IMG/VR virus record: IMGVR_UViG_3300005664_000040
Location: 1-30,360 of that record
DNA: 30,360 nt
Reading direction: 5' to 3' (one strand)
Source: a virus
In this document: piece after piece, positions 1-7,616 of the stretch
Position numbering within the stretch: the first letter of the stretch is position 1
Layout: every line of letters starts with the position of its first letter
Translations under genes and position numbers: made by a program
The notes under the pieces: generated by a model
Seen by the model: only the letters and a program-made list of their open reading frames with translations
Database searches by the model: none
Told to the model about the DNA's origin: nothing

Positions 1-385
1 CCCACGTTAAGGCCAAAGTCTTAATATCCACCCCTATTTCAGGGTCCGACAGCACTTCCCTGATCCCCTGCGGCGTCTTTAGCTTCGCCATGAGGCTTTC
101 AGAGCCCTTTTTGGCCTGTGCCGCGTCTTTTATCATCTGATCGGCATAAAGCGCCTTCTGCAGCATCGCCCGGACCTGCTCTTTGGTCCCCGAAAGCTTC
201 TGCTTTTGGCCTTTAACGTCTAATTCAAACTCCAGCATGTCCTCAACCGTCTTTACATCTTTTGGGGCCTCCCCGCCCACGGCAGGGCCCTTGGCAAGCG
301 CTCCTGATCCTTCTGACCCCGGGACTGGTGGGACAACGACTGGTTTCTGGGTAACGGGTGCTGGCGCGGCTGATTCTGGTGGCAT
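1..385 (-). CDS. scaffold-like head assembly protein, 3' end cut by window edge
   Basis: The first 128 codons of a leftward gene are present and the rest lies beyond position 1. ATG at 383-385 follows an AAGGAGGGG ribosome site and sits one base past the portal stop codon. The N-terminus (residues 1-45) is low-complexity, rich in Pro, Ala and Gly. It is followed by a charged, probably helical stretch with VEDMLEFELDVKGQ, many Lys/Gln, and LSDPEIGVDIK near residues 113-123. Pro/Ala-rich start, charged helical body and position directly after the portal are usual for podovirus scaffolding proteins, which shape the procapsid and leave before DNA packaging. The family call rests on position and composition; no catalytic motif exists to confirm it. 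The capsid gene would be expected next, outside the window. Confidence 0.6.
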   Translation of the reverse strand, partial: MPPESAAPAPVTQKPVVVPPVPGSEGSGALAKGPAVGGEAPKDVKTVEDMLEFELDVKGQKQKLSGTKEQVRAMLQKALYADQMIKDAAQAKKGSESLMAKLKTPQGIREVLSDPEIGVDIKTLALTW

Positions 386-386
386 T

Positions 387-2444
387 TTAGACCCCTCCTT
401 GGATTTGTGCGGGTTGTGCTGGCTTTACTCCACCCCCCGGCGCTCCGGCTGCCGGAATAGGCGAGCCACCGGGAGCCGGCGGCTTATTGGCCGGCCCCGC
501 AGGTGGTGCGGGTGGTTGGGACAAAACAGGCAGCTTTAACGTCGCCGCCAAGATCGGATTCATGGTCGACAACAGATTGATGTGTTCCATGATATGCCCA
601 AGGGTGGATTGCATGATGCTGGCGACCTTGGGGTCTTGGCTGACCCGCATAGCCGGATCGGCCACCACGTTGGCGTGTTCCATGATATGCGTCACATGAT
701 CGTCTGTCATGATCGCCTTGACCATGCCGCCTTCCGAAAGCATCTCGTTTTCTTGCTTGATGAGCATAAGCTGGCGATGCTGGCCTTCGATCAATGGTTC
801 TAAAGAGCCGGTCTTGACGACTTCGATATACTGCGCGGGGTCTTTGATGAGCCCCGTTGACATGATTTGGTCGGCGATTTCCTTCTTTCCGGCATCGGTC
901 TGCAGGTACGCCGAGCCCAAGGACACGTTCACGCGCTTGATCTGGTTGACCTCCGCACCGGTGAACTCTTTCATATAGGCGCGGTTGGCTTTCCCTGCGA
1001 TAAGGCCGGTGCGCTTTTCTTCCGGGTGGTCCTGTAAATCCTGAAGAACGCCGGTCGCCAGCGCCGCGCAATACTCCGCGTAGGACTTCTGGAACCGGGA
1101 ATTGAACCGAATGGCTCTGGCGTCTTGAAGCGCGGACTGTGCCCCCGATTTGATGTTCTCGTCCGGGGAACCACGCATCTGCGCGTTGATGCCGGCGATT
1201 GTTTCCATGCGCTGAATAACCCGGTCCCAGAGCGCGTACACCTCCGGCGGCGTCAAGACAAGGTTTAAGGCTTCCGGCTTTCCGACCTGCGGGTTGTACT
1301 TCAGGAGGTTCATAGAACCAATGATGTCAGCCACGCCCAGATTGCAGTTATCCGGCACAAGGATATTCGTCACCACAAAGTTGGACACGTTGGTCGCTAC
1401 GCCGGAGGCCAAGATATCAATGAACTGCTGCAGCGGGAGCAAGTCATAAGCGACGGTGTATCCGAAGTTTAAGCCCTGTACCGGAGCCGGCATGTTCGTA
1501 TAGATGGGGATTTCCCGGTAATCCAAGGCCCCGTCTTCCAGCCACAAGTCGGAGTCGATATAGAAGATTTTCCGGCCAAAAGGAAGCGCGTTTGTTTGGC
1601 GATGGAACCACAGATAAAGCGGAATCAGGTCGCAATCATCCGACGAATTGGTTGTCAGGCGCGTATTGTCCCAATCCTGAGAGATAGAGCGCTCACAGAT
1701 TTCGCTGGCTTTGTCCGGGTAGGCCGCGGCCAACTCATACTTGTTGACGAATATCCGGGCCGTAAACCAATTGTTCTGCTTAAACGACTGGACATGAATA
1801 TCACGAATCAGGTTCGTGGGGTCTAGCTCTACAAACGTCACGTCGCCGTTGCGGTAAATCTTCTGCGCTCCGGTATCGACCGCTTTCAGGTCACCGATGG
1901 ACTCGTCCCAGAGTTTCAGGGTCGATCCTTCACCAAAGATGAAAGCGTTCTCAGTCGCGCGGTCGGTGGTGTAGCCCATGCCCTTATTCTTGGCGTAATC
2001 GGCAAGGATGCTGTCCGAAAGCGTCACCTGCGCGGACGTCGAATAGTCGTTATTGACCGGCTGCGATTCAAACGCCAGCTTTTCCTGAGTCGTCAGGCCA
2101 ATCACGTGGTCGGCAAGGTTGCGGAATTCGTTGATGGGAAGGTTGATGAGTTCGCCTTCGATCCCGCTCCTCGACATAGACGCCAGCGTGATAAACCCGC
2201 GATTGTACTGCTCATAGCACAGACGCATGAGCGCCATTTTGCCGGTCGCGTTTAAGTAACCGTAATACTGCCGGGCCTTCTTAACGAGAGAGTTGATACA
2301 TTCCCGCGTCGGCTTTAACGCCCAATAGTCTTTCAGGGCTTCCCGCAGCTTGTTATCCGGCTGCGTCATCTCTTGGGTGTCCATGACCTGCTGTGATACA
2401 GGGGTGGGGTCTTGTGCGGGTGTCGGAATGTCGTTTAGTTGCAT
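387..2444 (-). CDS. portal protein (podovirus type)
   Basis: The 685-residue product fits the portal protein, the dodecameric ring at one capsid vertex through which DNA is packaged and ejected. It has the usual size for podovirus portals, a largely helical composition, and lies directly between the terminase genes and a scaffold-like gene, the conserved order of a packaging/head module. The last ~45 residues are a Pro/Gly/Ala-rich tail, probably disordered. ATG at 2444 is preceded by TAAGGAT at good spacing. The stop lies one base before the next start, implying translational coupling. Long ORFs in other frames across this gene lack SD sites and are treated as shadows. Identity is from overall resemblance and context; which portal subfamily is not settled. 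Confidence 0.85.
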   Translation of the reverse strand: MQLNDIPTPAQDPTPVSQQVMDTQEMTQPDNKLREALKDYWALKPTRECINSLVKKARQYYGYLNATGKMALMRLCYEQYNRGFITLASMSRSGIEGELINLPINEFRNLADHVIGLTTQEKLAFESQPVNNDYSTSAQVTLSDSILADYAKNKGMGYTTDRATENAFIFGEGSTLKLWDESIGDLKAVDTGAQKIYRNGDVTFVELDPTNLIRDIHVQSFKQNNWFTARIFVNKYELAAAYPDKASEICERSISQDWDNTRLTTNSSDDCDLIPLYLWFHRQTNALPFGRKIFYIDSDLWLEDGALDYREIPIYTNMPAPVQGLNFGYTVAYDLLPLQQFIDILASGVATNVSNFVVTNILVPDNCNLGVADIIGSMNLLKYNPQVGKPEALNLVLTPPEVYALWDRVIQRMETIAGINAQMRGSPDENIKSGAQSALQDARAIRFNSRFQKSYAEYCAALATGVLQDLQDHPEEKRTGLIAGKANRAYMKEFTGAEVNQIKRVNVSLGSAYLQTDAGKKEIADQIMSTGLIKDPAQYIEVVKTGSLEPLIEGQHRQLMLIKQENEMLSEGGMVKAIMTDDHVTHIMEHANVVADPAMRVSQDPKVASIMQSTLGHIMEHINLLSTMNPILAATLKLPVLSQPPAPPAGPANKPPAPGGSPIPAAGAPGGGVKPAQPAQIQGGV

Positions 2445-2455
2445 TTGAATTATCC

Positions 2456-2674
2456 TTATCGAGCCCTAAATCTGACTTTGACGTCAGGACCGAACATCGA
2501 GAAAAGATCACCTTTCCCCTTCAGCGCCCAATAGATCAAGGCACATTGAAAAGGGTTGACTTTCAACTCTTTTGCAAGTGCCGCTATGCGCGACTCGACA
2601 AGAACCGGCATTTCCTCGTTCTCGAGTTCTTCACACAACTTTGCGACACGCGCCAGCTTTTCTGTCGGTGTCAC
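2456..2674 (-). CDS. small helical protein between terminase and portal
   Basis: This 72-residue protein of unknown function begins MTPTEKLARVAKLCEELENEE and ends in a basic tail (VKVRFRAR). It is strongly helical, with an acidic N-terminal half and an Ala/Leu-rich centre. Its ATG overlaps the terminase stop codon as ATGA, so it is probably translated by reinitiation after the terminase. The location suggests a minor packaging or head-completion factor, but nothing in the sequence shows a specific activity. Confidence 0.7.
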   Translation of the reverse strand: MTPTEKLARVAKLCEELENEEMPVLVESRIAALAKELKVNPFQCALIYWALKGKGDLFSMFGPDVKVRFRAR

Positions 2675-4266
2675 AATCCCCCCATGATCTGGCTGCCCTT
2701 TGGCTTCTTACTAAATCGTTCCTTGCTGAAAATCCGTTCCAGTGCGCGGCCCTCGTCTGTGTGCGCCTTCTTGTTCCAATTCTCAGGATAGATATGGTTC
2801 GCGCTATCGTACACGACGCCCCTCGTCAAATCGTAGTTCACCGGGAAGGGGTTGGTGCTCATGTTGAGATTTCGCACGCAATAGAGCAAGGCGTCTAAAG
2901 CGTCCATGTGCCCGAGAGCCTTTGACCGGCCATAGTCCAATTTCTTGGCATCCTTCCAGAACGCACCGTTCAGTGTGGCGATGAGAAGCTTGCAAGACGG
3001 GTCGATCTCGATCTTGTTCTGCTTTAAGAGAATCCGAACCAGATTCAACCATTCCGCTTTGTTCTCCTTCTCGGTAGCTCCGATGTGAACATTGTGGAGG
3101 GCTGCAAGGTCATTGAGAAGCATGAGGTTAGAATTATCCGACCAGTAGGTGTGCCTTGAATCATTACCCCACGCAATTTCGGTAACCACGGCTTTATGTC
3201 GAGCGGCGAAGATATCGGTTCTAACGTCAGCCCCTTCGATCCAGAATTCACGCTGTACAACGATTTTCGCCCTTTGAAAGTCATAATAAGCGAACACCTC
3301 AACGGTCTTGTCGGCAACGCCAAGGTCTGATCCTGACGCTTTGTACAAGAGGTCGTACCCGATGGGAGTCGGAGCGGCTCGGACATGTAATCCTTCGTCG
3401 AACTCTGGGACAATGACATAGGTTTCGTCCCGGACGAACCACGCCATAAACTCCCGCATAAAGCGCGTGAGGTACTCTTTCCCGATACCTTCTTCTTTAG
3501 CATACTCGTAGATTTGGGTGACCGAGTGTCCTCGCGCCGGATCACATATTTTGGCAATGACGTTAGACTCTTTTTCACCTATTTCACCTTTTCCGGTTTC
3601 CCTGAGCGCTTCGGCAATCTTGTCATGAGAGTATCCAGCTTCGTAAACAGTCGCATGAACATAGCTGTCATGCTGCTTTGCGGATTCAACGTAACGTACA
3701 ACAGGATCATCTGGAGAAGGGATAGGAGGGGGAGTTCCAGACAAAACCATCTCTCCGTCTGAATCCCATACCGCAGGGAATAGAACGTCATCTACTGCGG
3801 CCTCCAGATCATCGACTTCAGCCATCTCGTCAACTGTTGCCAGCGCCAGTTTCTGACCACGCATATAGCGATACTGACGCATATTACACCCATTAAATAC
3901 GACGCGGGAATCGTTAGGAAAAAGTAAGTCGTTGCTCTTGTCGCGGTATCGGGGAAGTAGGTCGTCAGGACAGTCAGAAAAAACGACGCCGATAATAGGC
4001 GTAATGTAATCTGCCAAGCCTTTCTCAACGGGGGCGACATAAGCCGTCTGTACTCCGGCAGTTCTAATATTCGTTTCTGCGTGCAGTATGAGCAAAAGCG
4101 TGGACTTTCGGCAACGTCGGCCCTCGACGAGTAACAGCTTTCGAGATGGGCGCTTTGTGTAAAACTTGTCATATCCGAGGTGTTGGGGCTTCTTTAGCTT
4201 GAACCTCAGAATTCCCGTTTCCCAACTTAGCCGTGCCCCTATCTGCTTCTCCCGTTCTGTCAGCAA
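2671..4266 (-). CDS. terminase large subunit (TerL)
   Basis: This 531-residue DNA-packaging motor has an N-terminal ATPase and a C-terminal RNase H-like nuclease. Walker A is GRRCRKS at residues 49-55, with Arg where most terminases have Gly just before the Lys. Walker B is LALATVDE at 140-147 (Asp146, catalytic Glu147), and the coupling motif SGTP is at 176-179. Candidate nuclease acidic residues are Asp314 (SGSDLG), Asp377 (WSDNS) and Asp455/Asp458 (HMDALDAL). The start is a TTG at 4264-4266 supported by AGGAG eight bases upstream; no in-frame ATG exists before residue 129. The first 32 codons overlap the small-subunit gene, so the two subunits are tightly coupled. Confidence 0.93.
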   Translation of the reverse strand: MLTEREKQIGARLSWETGILRFKLKKPQHLGYDKFYTKRPSRKLLLVEGRRCRKSTLLLILHAETNIRTAGVQTAYVAPVEKGLADYITPIIGVVFSDCPDDLLPRYRDKSNDLLFPNDSRVVFNGCNMRQYRYMRGQKLALATVDEMAEVDDLEAAVDDVLFPAVWDSDGEMVLSGTPPPIPSPDDPVVRYVESAKQHDSYVHATVYEAGYSHDKIAEALRETGKGEIGEKESNVIAKICDPARGHSVTQIYEYAKEEGIGKEYLTRFMREFMAWFVRDETYVIVPEFDEGLHVRAAPTPIGYDLLYKASGSDLGVADKTVEVFAYYDFQRAKIVVQREFWIEGADVRTDIFAARHKAVVTEIAWGNDSRHTYWSDNSNLMLLNDLAALHNVHIGATEKENKAEWLNLVRILLKQNKIEIDPSCKLLIATLNGAFWKDAKKLDYGRSKALGHMDALDALLYCVRNLNMSTNPFPVNYDLTRGVVYDSANHIYPENWNKKAHTDEGRALERIFSKERFSKKPKGSQIMGGL

Positions 4267-4609
4267 AATTCATCTCCTGTATGATGCGCAAGGCTTGATT
4301 CTGGTCAATGAGCTTCTGCACCGGCCCCGCGATTTCTGAAAAATCCACTTCGTTAGCGGGTTTTCCAAATCCGTAGGCCGCGAGCTTTTCCCACAAGTAA
4401 ACACGATCACCAACAGAGGCTTGGATAAAGATAGTGCCACCATCTTTCGCGACGCGCTCCTCAACTGCTTCACCGTCAAAGACCTTTTTGGCAAACGCGA
4501 AGAACTTGGGCGACATAGCCAATTCTGCGCACTTTTTCCTAAATCCTTCACTTTTACGCCCTGAATTCGGCCTCGGACCGCCATGCGCTCGGTTCTCCTT
4601 GGTAATCAT
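4169..4609 (-). CDS. probable terminase small subunit
   Basis: The 146-residue product starts with the basic, Gly-rich N-terminus (GGPRPNSGRK) that many phage terminase small subunits and other DNA-binding phage proteins carry. A helical middle (residues 20-50) and an oligomerisation-type region follow. Position immediately upstream of TerL is the classical small-subunit slot; the protein would recognise phage DNA and load TerL. ATG at 4609 overlaps the preceding stop as ATGA. The 3' end overlaps TerL by 98 nt in another frame. The call depends on context plus the N-terminal motif, as small subunits share little sequence. Confidence 0.75.
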   Translation of the reverse strand: MITKENRAHGGPRPNSGRKSEGFRKKCAELAMSPKFFAFAKKVFDGEAVEERVAKDGGTIFIQASVGDRVYLWEKLAAYGFGKPANEVDFSEIAGPVQKLIDQNQALRIIQEMNFADRTGEADRGTAKLGNGNSEVQAKEAPTPRI

Positions 4610-4794
4610 TGTGGTTGACCTGTAATGATTTTCACCTTTTCCTTACCAAAATGCTTTAAAAAGCAATGCAAATGGAAAAGAACCTCAGTCCCGGCTAACT
4701 GGCTTTTTCCTTCCGCTTGGATGCGGATGACCGGAAGGCCCACCACCGTATGCCCGGCTTCAATTGCCTTGTCGCATGATCGGCAAAAAGTCAT
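4606..4794 (-). CDS. small CCHC zinc-finger-like protein
   Basis: This 62-residue protein has Cys4-x2-Cys7 at the N-terminus and His41-x2-Cys44 after a 33-residue spacer. That ligand spacing resembles zinc fingers of the C-x2-C...H-x2-C class. The rest is a short beta-rich linker and a basic C-terminus. ATG at 4794 overlaps the stop of the 36-residue ORF upstream as ATGA, and its own stop overlaps the TerS start, so it is in the coupled chain. Function unknown; zinc binding is inferred from ligand spacing only. Confidence 0.7.
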   Translation of the reverse strand: MTFCRSCDKAIEAGHTVVGLPVIRIQAEGKSQLAGTEVLFHLHCFLKHFGKEKVKIITGQPQ

Positions 4795-4901
4795 ATCGTA
4801 GAATCAACGCGCAACGCCTTGATCTCCTCCAGTAGTTTTTCCAAAAGACGATAAACGCTTTTTTGATATGGCGTTAACGCTTCGTATTCCTGTACAGTCA
4901 T
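4791..4901 (-). CDS. 36-residue coupled small protein
   Basis: This short ORF reads MTVQEYEALTPYQKSVYRLL then a Leu/Glu/Lys-rich helix ending VDSTI. It is supported by context: its ATG (4899-4901) overlaps the upstream gene's TGA as ATGA, and its own TGA (4791-4793) overlaps the downstream ATG the same way. It thus fills exactly the gap between two genes in a genome with almost no intergenic space. An alternative in-frame ATG lies five codons upstream. The predicted product is one or two amphipathic helices; function unknown. Confidence 0.6.
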   Translation of the reverse strand: MTVQEYEALTPYQKSVYRLLEKLLEEIKALRVDSTI

Positions 4902-5299
4902 AGCCCATTTATCCATTTAGAAATCGCGTCGTTTCGGTCAAATTTGTGTTTGTACTTTGACAGAAAGGCGTCGTACCACTCCGCATGGTCTTCGCACTTC
5001 ATGCGCGTTAAAATCAGCTTGATAGATGAGACAAACACTTCCGAGTGCAAGCACGAATACGCTTCCCGGCAAGGCTGACACGCATAGCGGACCTGCCAAA
5101 GGAATGGCAACAGGTCAATGACAAGGTCGCTCTTGACGTCACTGGCTAAAGAGCGCAATTGTCGCTGTCGGATGCGCACCAGAGGACGACGGGCGGCGTT
5201 CCAGATGGCATTACGCACCACGTCCCACCATGTCACTTGTCGAACCGTGGGCGCGACCGGCTCCGATAAATAGACCGGCTTGATGTTGGCTTCCATCAT
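4898..5299 (-). CDS. hypothetical protein, helical, Cys-containing
   Basis: The 133-residue protein is not recognised. It has a basic, Arg-rich middle (residues 35-50), a CQPC pair near residues 75-78 followed by YSCLH, and a Trp-rich C-terminus. The CxxC plus a nearby Cys/His could bind a metal, but no family is evident. ATG at 5299 has AAGGA upstream and overlaps the stop of the coiled-coil gene before it. Its 3' end overlaps the 36-residue ORF. It belongs to the small-gene run leading into the terminase genes. Confidence 0.65.
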   Translation of the reverse strand: MMEANIKPVYLSEPVAPTVRQVTWWDVVRNAIWNAARRPLVRIRQRQLRSLASDVKSDLVIDLLPFLWQVRYACQPCREAYSCLHSEVFVSSIKLILTRMKCEDHAEWYDAFLSKYKHKFDRNDAISKWINGL

Positions 5300-5577
5300 G
5301 AAATCCTTGCAGCTCCCGGGACCGTTTCGGGTTTCTTCTCGCGTTTCAATCCGACGTAGAGTTCCATCTGATCCACACGAATCCGCAGCGCTTTTATTTC
5401 GTTGCCAATTGACGTAGGAATGGTCTGGGACTCTTTAATCCCAAGCTCTAAGCCCTTGATCTTGTCGTTTTGCTTCTTGATGATGGCTTCAAGCTTCTCG
5501 ATGTCGTCTATGTGTTCATCCCACAACACCTTGCGCCGGCTTTCCCACCATTCCCCTAAGCGATAGAACACATTCAT
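5296..5577 (-). CDS. coiled-coil small protein
   Basis: The 93-residue product contains a Trp-rich, basic N-terminus (GEWWESRRK). A heptad-like run follows from about residue 22 to 77 (DIEKLEAIIKKQNDKIKGLE, then IKALRIRVDQMELYVGLK), suggesting a two-part coiled coil. The tail is Pro/Ala-rich. No catalytic motif is seen. Only three bases separate it from the upstream gene, and it overlaps the downstream start as ATGATG. A structural or dimeric accessory role is possible; function unknown. Confidence 0.65.
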   Translation of the reverse strand: MNVFYRLGEWWESRRKVLWDEHIDDIEKLEAIIKKQNDKIKGLELGIKESQTIPTSIGNEIKALRIRVDQMELYVGLKREKKPETVPGAARIS

Positions 5578-5580
5578 GAT

Positions 5581-5913
5581 TTAAACCCCCACGCTTTGAC
5601 GATACATTTCCGATTCTAAGACGCCAAGCGCTGAACTGAGCAATGACGGTGCTGGAAGAAGACCATCCCACCGCTTGCGATACTCGTCGTAAGCGTAAGA
5701 TTGCCAGTGCCGGCCATGCTTACACAATCGAAAACGCAACGTCACGGAAGCTTCTGCTGGAATAAGATTTTCTGCCGCGATAGCGTCCGCGCGGTCTTGC
5801 GCTTCTTTCTTGGCCTTCAAATCATACGCCGCCCGTTGATCCGGCGACATGTCCGGCAAAACTGACGGTATCAGCCTCTTCGTAACGACGCGGTTTTTGT
5901 TAGACGCTGCCAT
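5581..5913 (-). CDS. hypothetical protein
   Basis: A 110-residue basic protein. The N-terminal half is charged and helical (DMSPDQRAAYDLKAKKEAQD and the adjoining Ala-rich stretch). A compact segment with Cys69, His71 and His74 (LCKHGRHW) follows, then a Leu/Ser-rich C-terminus. ATG at 5913 has an AGAGGGG site with suitable spacing. Its start overlaps the last 43 nt of the KTSC gene in a different frame. I do not recognise the family. Confidence 0.65.
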   Translation of the reverse strand: MAASNKNRVVTKRLIPSVLPDMSPDQRAAYDLKAKKEAQDRADAIAAENLIPAEASVTLRFRLCKHGRHWQSYAYDEYRKRWDGLLPAPSLLSSALGVLESEMYRQSVGV

Positions 5914-6224
5914 TTGTTTTTCCCCTCTTTGGCTTTTGTGAAATCACTGACTTTTAACGGAGACTGTACCTCTGACCCTAACTCGTTTTTCTTGATGAAC
6001 CGGGAATAGAAACTGCCTTTGGATGGATGAAGCTTCCACGACTCCCACGTTGACGCATCGACGCTTTGATAAACGATCTGCGACCCGGACTTAAAATTGA
6101 CGGTCAGTTGATTGCTGTCTTTGTCGAAGGACGCCGATTGCAAAAATGAGGAGTTGAACGCCATCTGGTCTTGCATGCCAGCGTTCTTGGAGTTTCCCGT
6201 ATCGGGGGTTCCTATATCGGCCAT
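5871..6224 (-). CDS. KTSC-domain protein
   Basis: The product is 117 residues from ATG 6222-6224. Residues ~28-80 match the KTSC fold: SASFDKDSNQLTVNF, then an IVYQSVDAS segment and the SKGSFYSRFIKK end that names the family. KTSC domains are small, often phage-borne, and occur alone or fused to nucleic-acid enzymes; their role is poorly defined. An in-frame TTG at 6263 would add 13 residues, but that TTG is the -35 box of promoter P4 and has no SD, so the ATG is preferred. The predicted transcript start lies only a few bases upstream of this ATG, giving a nearly leaderless mRNA. Confidence 0.75.
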   Translation of the reverse strand: MADIGTPDTGNSKNAGMQDQMAFNSSFLQSASFDKDSNQLTVNFKSGSQIVYQSVDASTWESWKLHPSKGSFYSRFIKKNELGSEVQSPLKVSDFTKAKEGKNKWQRLTKTASLRRG

Positions 6225-6234
6225 TATTGTGTCT

Positions 6235-6263
6235 AGTATACTGCGCGATTGCGAATTTTTCAA
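6235..6263 (-). promoter_or_regulatory. promoter P4, sigma-70 type, reading into the KTSC/terminase genes
   Basis: TTGAAA at 6263-6258, a 17-bp spacer, and TATACT at 6240-6235: five of six consensus bases in each box with ideal spacing. The expected transcript start (about 6228) falls 3-6 bases before the KTSC ATG. A TGTAAACA motif lies just upstream of the -35 box, matching the core of the palindromes in promoter P2. Confidence 0.75.
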
Positions 6264-6278
6264 TGATTTTGTTTACAT

Positions 6279-6698
6279 CTACTTTTTCTCAAACATCCGG
6301 TCCAAAGACGCTTCAAGACTGTCGGTTGTAATACAGGAAAATTCCCCGGAGTAGGTCTTCCCGCGCAACCGCTTGGCCTTGTAGTCGTTGCAGTATTTTA
6401 AACGACAGGGCTTACAGTAAGCCAGATTCAGTGACTTCTCGCGCTTCCCACACTTCGGACACATCTTTTTCTTCGGCTGTCCGCGCTTCTCGTACCGTTT
6501 GCCGGGCAATTCTTTAATGCGCTTTTGAATCTCGTCTTCTGTCATAGCACTCCTTTTTAGCCGCCAGATTGAATTGAGCGTTGACTCGCAATCTCCACAA
6601 TAACTTCGGCCTTTTAACTTCTGAAAGAACTTACAGCGTGGACACACAAACTTCCGAGGCCGTCCCGCTCCCGCCCTTGCTCCTCCGTGACTCATCAC
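6279..6698 (-). CDS. protein with two duplicated zinc ribbons
   Basis: 139 residues. Two modules have identical ligand spacing: Cys19-x2-Cys22-x11-Cys34-x2-Cys37 and Cys80-x2-Cys83-x11-Cys95-x2-Cys98. Each is preceded by a similar basic lead (AGRPRK and RGQPKKK), so the protein looks like an internal duplication. The extreme N-terminus (GGARAGAGRPRK) is AT-hook-like. These traits suggest a nucleic-acid-binding regulator, which is inference. The start overlaps the upstream stop. It is the last gene before promoter P4. Confidence 0.7.
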   Translation of the reverse strand: MMSHGGARAGAGRPRKFVCPRCKFFQKLKGRSYCGDCESTLNSIWRLKRSAMTEDEIQKRIKELPGKRYEKRGQPKKKMCPKCGKREKSLNLAYCKPCRLKYCNDYKAKRLRGKTYSGEFSCITTDSLEASLDRMFEKK

Positions 6699-6880
6699 TT
6701 CGCCTCAATAAACACAAACGCTCTCATGGTGGCCTTTAGCGTCTTGCGACCGCAGTAACACTTGTCTTTATCTTCGGACGAGCGTTTCCAGACGTGGAGC
6801 ATCGGATGGCACTTTTCGTGCTCCCATTGCTGCTTCCAGAAGGCCACCTTGGGGTGTTTGGCGAGGCGGATGACGCTCAT
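6695..6880 (-). CDS. small Cys/His-rich protein
   Basis: 61 residues with a basic, Trp-rich N-terminal half (FWKQQWEHEKCHPMLHVWKR) and a CYCG pair near residue 41. Cys24, His26, His29, Cys41 and Cys43 could form one metal site, but no family is recognised. ATG overlaps the preceding stop (ATGA) and the stop overlaps the following ATG, so expression is probably coupled. Function unknown. Confidence 0.6.
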   Translation of the reverse strand: MSVIRLAKHPKVAFWKQQWEHEKCHPMLHVWKRSSEDKDKCYCGRKTLKATMRAFVFIEAK

Positions 6881-7176
6881 GGCAGTTTAAGGAAAGCTTC
6901 ACAGATCGCACGCGGGGCGGTGTCGGCTTCGGCTATAGAGTTAAAGTCTTCATGCGTTTTCCAAATCAAGCACCTACATGGGTTTTGACCTACCGTTACA
7001 GAGTATCCTTTAGCGCAAACGTAGTCCACCACTTCCCACGCCGCCTTGATGTCGGTGGAGTAGGGGGGTGGATTTCTAAGCAGATAGCCTTTGTCCTTAT
7101 GGTTCCAGAATTGAAGTCCTAATACCCACCCCAACTTCCTCGCTACCGCCTCATTGATTTCGTTATCAGTCATCAT
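6877..7176 (-). CDS. phage ABA-sandwich-domain protein
   Basis: 99 residues with the recognisable pattern of the small phage alpha-beta-alpha sandwich family. It opens with an N-terminal INEAVARKLGW helix, then PPPYSTDIKAAWEVVDYV and a C-terminal TAPRAICEAFLK helix. Such proteins are common in early regions of many phages; their activity is not established. ATG at 7176 (ATGATG) follows GGAAGG. The stop overlaps the downstream start. Confidence 0.75.
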   Translation of the reverse strand: MMTDNEINEAVARKLGWVLGLQFWNHKDKGYLLRNPPPYSTDIKAAWEVVDYVCAKGYSVTVGQNPCRCLIWKTHEDFNSIAEADTAPRAICEAFLKLP

Positions 7177-7571
7177 CTCGCCTTCCGTGCGAGGTGGGCG
7201 AGGGCGCGGAGTATTGGGGAAAGGCCGGAATGAGAAATTAATGGACCGAACCAGATTTGATCTGCCGCCTTCTCAATAGCTTTCTCCACCTCCGCAGGGA
7301 GCGGGGGAGCACAAGAGCAATCTCCTAGAGGTCCCATAAATGTCGTGCATCTTACGCACTTAACCTCCTTCGGCTTCATGGGATTTTCACGTACGTGCGC
7401 TTGGCAGACAGGAATAACAAAACCAGCAGAATCAGGGATAGAAATTCCATTAAAGAAATAAAACCCATTATCTACCCGAGCCTTCGGCTTCGGGGTATAG
7501 CAACACTTGTGCGGGACGTCGCAAGCATGGCAACTGCACGGCTGCTTCGGCATTTCACATTTATGAATCAT
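7173..7571 (-). CDS. Cys-rich hypothetical protein
   Basis: 132 residues from ATG at 7571, chosen because GGAGGGG lies just upstream; an in-frame ATG at 7589 has no such site. The N-terminal 25 residues hold a Cys/His cluster (CSCHACDVPHKCC). A second cluster occurs mid-protein (VKCVRCTTF...CSC), suggesting one or two metal sites. The C-terminal third is helical (AEVEKAIEKAADQIW). Its start borders the 285-bp non-coding segment, so its message may carry that segment as leader. Function unknown. Confidence 0.65.
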   Translation of the reverse strand: MIHKCEMPKQPCSCHACDVPHKCCYTPKPKARVDNGFYFFNGISIPDSAGFVIPVCQAHVRENPMKPKEVKCVRCTTFMGPLGDCSCAPPLPAEVEKAIEKAADQIWFGPLISHSGLSPILRALAHLARKAR

Positions 7572-7616
7572 CACCCCTCCTGTCTGCATACATTCCGGCG
7601 TTTTCTGTACATTCGC

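Noticed and set aside
183-539. Plus-strand 118-codon ORF
   Set aside because: Antisense to the scaffold-like and portal genes; no ribosome site and low-complexity composition mirroring the opposite strand.
484-1071. Minus-strand 195-codon ORF within the portal gene
   Set aside because: Arg/Gly-rich frame shadow of the portal, no SD, no family resemblance.
3045-3578. Minus-strand 177-codon ORF within the terminase gene
   Set aside because: Out of frame with TerL over its nuclease domain, Ser/Lys/Leu-rich shadow without SD.
6225-6263. TTG start adding 13 residues to the KTSC protein
   Set aside because: The TTG is the -35 box of a strong promoter and has no SD; the message from P4 would not contain it.
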